Shown here piece after piece: positions 60,327-64,000 of a DNA stretch of 64,000 nt. This DNA comes from Paraburkholderia unamae (GTDB lineage Bacteria; Pseudomonadota; Gammaproteobacteria; Burkholderiales; Burkholderiaceae). The notes under the pieces are model-generated. The model had not been told where the DNA came from. It ran no database searches and saw only the letters and a program-made list of their open reading frames with translations. Position numbers and translations under genes: made by a program. Location of the stretch: contig NZ_QLSU01000022.1 of the NCBI RefSeq assembly GCF_003268775.1, positions 85,385 through 149,384 of the forward strand, in the 5' to 3' direction. Within the stretch, counting starts at the first letter, position 1, and each line of letters starts with the position of its first letter.

Positions 60327-61048
60327 GTGACACTTCCTCCGAGTTCAAGGCAGCGAGGTTCGCCGAAGACGAGGCGGACGCGCTGGCGCCCCCGCCCAGC
60401 AACGCGATGATCGCCTACCAGGAGATCCGGCGTCGCATCATGGACAATGTCTACCCCATTGGGGCGACGGTCTCGATGCAGGAAACCGAAGCTTCCCTGC
60501 ACATGAGCCGGACTCCGATACGGGATGCATTGATCCGGCTGGAGGAGGAGCGTCTGGTCAAGTTGGTGCCGCGTCACGGTTTTCAGGTTCTGCCCATTTC
60601 CGCGCGCGACACTGCCGAAATCTATCGGATATTGACCTCCCTTGAAGTGCTCGCCATTGAGCAGGCGATGGAGACGAAACCGTCCCCGGACAAGCTCGCG
60701 GAGTTGGACGCTGGCGTCGCCGGCCTTGAGCACACGCTCGCGATCGAGGATCTGGAAGCATGGGCGCGGTTCGACGCGATCTTCCATGAGACTCTGATCG
60801 CGCTCTCGGGGAATAAACGATTAATCGAGCTGGTCCGTCAGTTTCAGGACCAGACGCGAAGGGCACGGCGCATCACCCTGCACCTGCGTTCCTCGCCTGA
60901 GCTTTCCACAAAGAATCATCGTGAACTCGTGGAGGCGATCATGTCGGGGGACACAGAGAGGGCTTGTGCAATCCACAAAGCACAGCGGATGCGCAGCGCG
61001 CGCGAACTGACCGGAATCCTGCGGACACTCGATATCCGGCATCTCTAG
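60323..61048 (+). CDS. GntR/FCD-family regulator of cluster B
   Basis: A 241-residue regulator with an N-terminal winged helix (AYQEIRRRIMDNVYPIGATVSM, MSRTPIRDALIRLEEERLVKLVPRHGF) and an FCD domain with metal-binding His residues (FDAIFHETLIALSGN, KNHRELVEAIMSGD). It starts at GTG 60323, overlapping the dehydrogenase stop. It probably binds the palindrome at 59125. Confidence 0.9.
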   Translation: MSDTSSEFKAARFAEDEADALAPPPSNAMIAYQEIRRRIMDNVYPIGATVSMQETEASLHMSRTPIRDALIRLEEERLVKLVPRHGFQVLPISARDTAEIYRILTSLEVLAIEQAMETKPSPDKLAELDAGVAGLEHTLAIEDLEAWARFDAIFHETLIALSGNKRLIELVRQFQDQTRRARRITLHLRSSPELSTKNHRELVEAIMSGDTERACAIHKAQRMRSARELTGILRTLDIRHL

Positions 61049-61155
61049 CAAAATCGTGCCACGACGCCGTAGGTGGACGGGAGGATAGCGGCGTCTCGAC
61101 ACAACAATAATCACTTGAGTGGATGGCTTTCACGCCCATCCATTAGGAGAACGAA

Positions 61156-62463
61156 ATGCTTGCCAACTCTTCCGATCAATCGTCGGCTCCAGTGACGACC
61201 GAGACTGTCGAAGATTCCGCACTACGAAAAGCAGCCTGGCGGCTTGTGCCGCTGATGACCTTGTGCTTTCTGGTCAACTATATCGATCGCACGAACATCG
61301 GCTTTGCAGCCCTGACGATGAATAAGGCGCTCGGTCTCTCCACCGAGGCATTCGGTTGGGGTGCTGGAATACTCTTCTTTGGGTACTGCTTTTTTGAGGT
61401 TCCCAGCAACATCCTTCTCTATCGCTTTGGTGCCCGAATCTGGTTGGCCCGCATCATGATCACGTGGGGGCTGATCTCCGCCTTAACCGCCTTGGTCATC
61501 GGGCCGAAGAGCTTTTATGTCGTTCGTTTCCTGCTCGGCGTTGCTGAGGCGGGCTTCAATCCCGGCGTCATGTTCTTCTTCATGGCGTGGTTCCCCAAGC
61601 GCTTCCGCAGCCGCGCCATGGCCTGGTTTCAGATGGCGATTCCGCTATCGGCCGTCGTGGCAGGTCCACTTTCGGCAGCGATCATGCAGATGGACGGCTA
61701 TCTCGGGATCGCCGGCTGGCAATGGATGTTCATTCTGGAGGGTGTGCCCGCAGCCATCCTTGGCGTCGTTCTGTTGTTCGCCATCGTTGATCGCCCGGAC
61801 GACGCACCGTGGCTTAACGTGGACGAACGGAAAGCCCTGACAGACGCTGTAGCTAACGAGCCCCGCGGACATACCAGCAAAAATCTCCGTGCCGTGTTTC
61901 GCGATCCGCGGGTCTTTGTGCTCGCTTTGCTTCAGTTTGGTTTCACTGTCGGCTCGTACGGGATTGGCATCTTCCTCCCGCAAATTCTTCGTGAGCACCA
62001 CCTCTCGATCCTGTCGGTTGGTCTTCTTTCCGCAGTTCCGTATCTGTGCGGCTGCGTGGCCACTATCCTGTGGGCCGGGGCCGTCGATCGCCGGGGACGT
62101 CGCTATGCGAATCTCGCAGTAACCTGCGCGTTGGGCGCCGGCGGACTGTTGTTGTCGGTCTGGATTCCCACACTGTCTGTAGCCATGATCGGTATGTCCA
62201 TTGCTATCGTTGGCGTGACCTCGGCCCGTGGCATTTTCTGGTCGATTCCCCCTCAGTTTCTCTCTGGCGAGGGTGCCGCAAGCGGCCTGGCACTGATCAG
62301 CTCGATTGGCGCATTCGGTGGTTTCATGGGCCCTGTACTCATGGGTTGGCTTAAGCATACGACCGGATCGTTTTCTGCAGGCCTCGTTTGTATGGCCGCC
62401 CTGGTTGCCATCTCGGGCGTCCTTGCGGCGCTGCTCCCGATCTGGCTTCGTGCAAAGCGCTGA
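61156..62463 (+). CDS. MFS transporter, anion:cation symporter type (cluster B)
   Basis: A 435-residue carrier closely related to that of cluster A: RLVPLMTLCFLVNYIDRTNIGFA, GYCFFEVPSNILLYRFGAR, RFLLGVAEAGFNPG. An AGGAGA ribosome-binding site is present. It is expected to import the carboxylate degraded by the surrounding enzymes. Confidence 0.93.
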   Translation: MLANSSDQSSAPVTTETVEDSALRKAAWRLVPLMTLCFLVNYIDRTNIGFAALTMNKALGLSTEAFGWGAGILFFGYCFFEVPSNILLYRFGARIWLARIMITWGLISALTALVIGPKSFYVVRFLLGVAEAGFNPGVMFFFMAWFPKRFRSRAMAWFQMAIPLSAVVAGPLSAAIMQMDGYLGIAGWQWMFILEGVPAAILGVVLLFAIVDRPDDAPWLNVDERKALTDAVANEPRGHTSKNLRAVFRDPRVFVLALLQFGFTVGSYGIGIFLPQILREHHLSILSVGLLSAVPYLCGCVATILWAGAVDRRGRRYANLAVTCALGAGGLLLSVWIPTLSVAMIGMSIAIVGVTSARGIFWSIPPQFLSGEGAASGLALISSIGAFGGFMGPVLMGWLKHTTGSFSAGLVCMAALVAISGVLAALLPIWLRAKR

Positions 62464-62581
62464 CCGCAAGCCTGGCCTCAAGAAAGACGGCGGTTGAACG
62501 CGGTCGTCGCGACTTGCGCATTCCTGTGGGAGTCGCGACCGATCGACCGTCATCGAGATGCAACTCTGAGTGTCCCCATCA

Positions 62582-63466
62582 ATGTCAGACCCCTCACCGA
62601 AAAACCTAAGCTTCGTTGTACCGGCTAACGCGTGTGACTCGCATCAGCATGTCATCGGCGATTCAGTCGTATTCCCGATGGCACCGGGTCGTTCATATAC
62701 CCCTCCCGAAGCGCCGCTTTCGCGCCTTGAAAAGCTGCATCGAACGTTCGGCTTTGAGCGCGCAGTCCTGGTTCAACCCAGTTTCTATGGCACCGATAAC
62801 TCCTGCCTGTTGGACGCGCTAAATCGACTTGGTCGCAGCGCCCGGGGAATCGCCGTCATAGATCGGGACACCAACGAGTCCGCGCTCGACCATATGCATG
62901 ACGTTGGTGTCCGTGGTGTACGCGTAAATCCCAAAGGCTTCGCTAATGACTCAACTGCTATCGCTCGCCTGTTAAATGAATTCACGGTACGCGTTGCGTC
63001 TCGCGGCTGGCATGTGCAGACTTTTCTCCCCTTGCCAACGATTGCGGCCCTTGAACGCACACTGATTGAACTGCCGACTCCGGTAGTCATTGACCATTTC
63101 GGCGGCGCAACAGCTGATGGCTTGAATCAACCGGGCATCGCCAGTCTCTTTCGGCTGCTCGACTCGGGAAACTGCTACGTAAAGCTCTCAGCCCCGTACC
63201 ATGCGAGCCATTCTGCACACGGATACCCGGAGATGCTCAGTCTGGCTCGCGAACTGATTGCGCGCAGAAGCGACAGAATTCTCTGGGGAAGCAACTGGCC
63301 TCATACGAATGCCAGCCTTACCCAGGGGCGCACGGCTCTGGACATCAATCCGTTTCTGGATATCGACGAAACAGAATTGTTCGATCTGATTTCCGCGTGG
63401 GCGCCAGACCCGAAAATCCAGCAGGCGATGCTCGTCGACAACCCTCGCAACTTATTCGATTTTTGA
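62582..63466 (+). CDS. Amidohydrolase-2 family hydrolase (cluster B, cytosolic)
   Basis: A 294-residue TIM-barrel hydrolase with CDSHQHVIGD, MAPGRSYTPPEAPL, VLVQPSFYGTDNSCLLDAL, VVIDHFGG and WGSNWPHTNA. It is a paralog of the cluster A enzyme but has no signal peptide. The first metal motif is SHQH here and CHVH there. ATG 62582 was chosen over GTG 62570. It lies 118 bp after the MFS gene. Confidence 0.9.
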   Translation: MSDPSPKNLSFVVPANACDSHQHVIGDSVVFPMAPGRSYTPPEAPLSRLEKLHRTFGFERAVLVQPSFYGTDNSCLLDALNRLGRSARGIAVIDRDTNESALDHMHDVGVRGVRVNPKGFANDSTAIARLLNEFTVRVASRGWHVQTFLPLPTIAALERTLIELPTPVVIDHFGGATADGLNQPGIASLFRLLDSGNCYVKLSAPYHASHSAHGYPEMLSLARELIARRSDRILWGSNWPHTNASLTQGRTALDINPFLDIDETELFDLISAWAPDPKIQQAMLVDNPRNLFDF

Positions 63467-63909
63467 ATCTGCCAACAAGCGCCCTCTCCGGCTTCATGAT
63501 TTCACGCCTTGCTCGGCTTCGGTGGCCGGGGCCCGATAGGCAGGCGCTCTCGGCTGCACTTCAACTACCTCCGCACGAGCACAGGCAATCCTAAACCGTG
63601 CTCGCAAGGCATTTTGTTTGTCGTTTCGTCTTTCGCAGCCTCAAAGCACTACATGCACAACCTAGACCGATAAAAGACGCAGAAGTCACCCCACTTCGAC
63701 ATGGGCATGATTCGAAATGCATATCCATATCTAACTAGATTCGTGGCGACCTCCCCAGTTTGCTCCTTTCATGAAATGCCGAACGATCGACGCGATAGGA
63801 TAGGACTGCAAAGTCTTTTTTAGCGGCACCGATCCGACAGCTCAGTTGGAAATCTATAACGTCACACAACTACGAATCAGCGAATATGAAGTCACCTGGA
63901 AATCACACA
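63467..63909. other. Intergenic region before the porin gene
   Basis: About 440 bp, A+T-richer towards its right end, presumably the porin promoter and leader. No gene or clear terminator was found. Confidence 0.5.
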
Positions 63910-64000
63910 ATGAAAAAAACACTTCTCGCCCTCGCCACGCTTGGCACCTTTGCCGGCGTCGCACATGCTCAGAGCAGCGTCACCCTGTACGGCATCATCG
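63910..64000 (+). CDS. Outer-membrane porin, N-terminus only
   Basis: The frame starts at ATG 63910 and runs off the window after 30 codons. It has the classic burkholderial porin signal peptide (MKKTLLALATLGTFAGVAHA) and mature start QSSVTLYGII of Gram-negative trimeric porins. Its position beside cluster B would suit entry of the cluster substrate, but this is conjecture. Confidence 0.9.
   Translation, partial: MKKTLLALATLGTFAGVAHAQSSVTLYGII

Noticed and set aside
1..64000. CRISPR arrays, rRNA genes, tRNA genes and classical insertion sequences
   Set aside because: No regularly spaced repeats, rRNA-like sequence, recognisable tRNA cloverleaf or DDE transposase was seen in the window.

Overview
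The window is high-GC DNA of a diazotrophic beta-proteobacterium, most probably Paraburkholderia or a close Burkholderiaceae relative. The evidence is the nif gene order, the SagB, ankyrin and globin genes divergent from nifH, the porin signal sequence at the right edge, and the many LysR, GntR, MFS and porin-type genes. This assignment is inference from protein character; no 16S gene is present.

Region 1 (1-22.3 kb) is a molybdenum-nitrogenase island. nifHDK (4.5-8.6 kb) is followed by small unrecognised ORFs, a luciferase-like oxidoreductase, a 35-aa cysteine-rich ORF and a Cca-type HD-like protein. Then comes nifE-nifN-nifX-DUF269-DUF683-fdxB-nifQ (11.8-16.8 kb), a globin-like gene, a DUF2325 gene, a second luciferase-like oxidoreductase and modB-modA-modC-modE (19.2-22.3 kb). 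Divergent from nifH, a minus-strand operon encodes a truncated hemoglobin, an unknown protein, an ankyrin protein, a SagB-type double nitroreductase and a rhodanese-ankyrin fusion that runs off the left edge. Sigma-54 -24/-12 sites lie before nifH, nifE, modB and possibly the hemoglobin and globin-like genes. One perfect NifA site sits between nifH and the hemoglobin gene. A ModE-box-like palindrome lies between nifQ and the globin-like gene. Molybdate uptake (Mod), Mo delivery (NifQ), FeMo-co assembly (NifENX) and nitrogenase (NifHDK) are therefore together; nifA, nifB, nifUS and nifV are not in the window.

Region 2 (22.7-30.9 kb) is phosphorus or sugar-phosphate related: an ABC importer of the AEP/Fe3+ type, an inositol-monophosphatase-family phosphatase, a DeoR regulator, and a DUF47/PhoU plus Na/Pi cotransporter pair.

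Region 3 (about 31.8-42.6 kb) is accessory DNA. A 6.8-kb mobile element is bounded by 54-bp inverted repeats (51/54 identical) and encodes three consecutive overlapping tyrosine recombinases, a small coiled-coil protein and an unknown passenger. Next to it are a RES-Xre toxin-antitoxin pair, a broken UvrD-like helicase gene, a UPF0158 gene and a zinc-ribbon gene.

Region 4 (43-63.5 kb) is catabolic. Two clusters are built from paralogous parts (GntR regulator, isopropylmalate-dehydrogenase-like enzyme, MFS carrier, amidohydrolase-2 hydrolase). Cluster A adds an aldehyde dehydrogenase and a cupin; cluster B adds a TIM-barrel isomerase. Between them lies a LysR / dicarboxylate symporter / D-cysteine desulfhydrase-like / MFS group, followed by about 2.3 kb of gene-poor DNA with gene remnants. 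The window ends in the first 30 codons of a porin.
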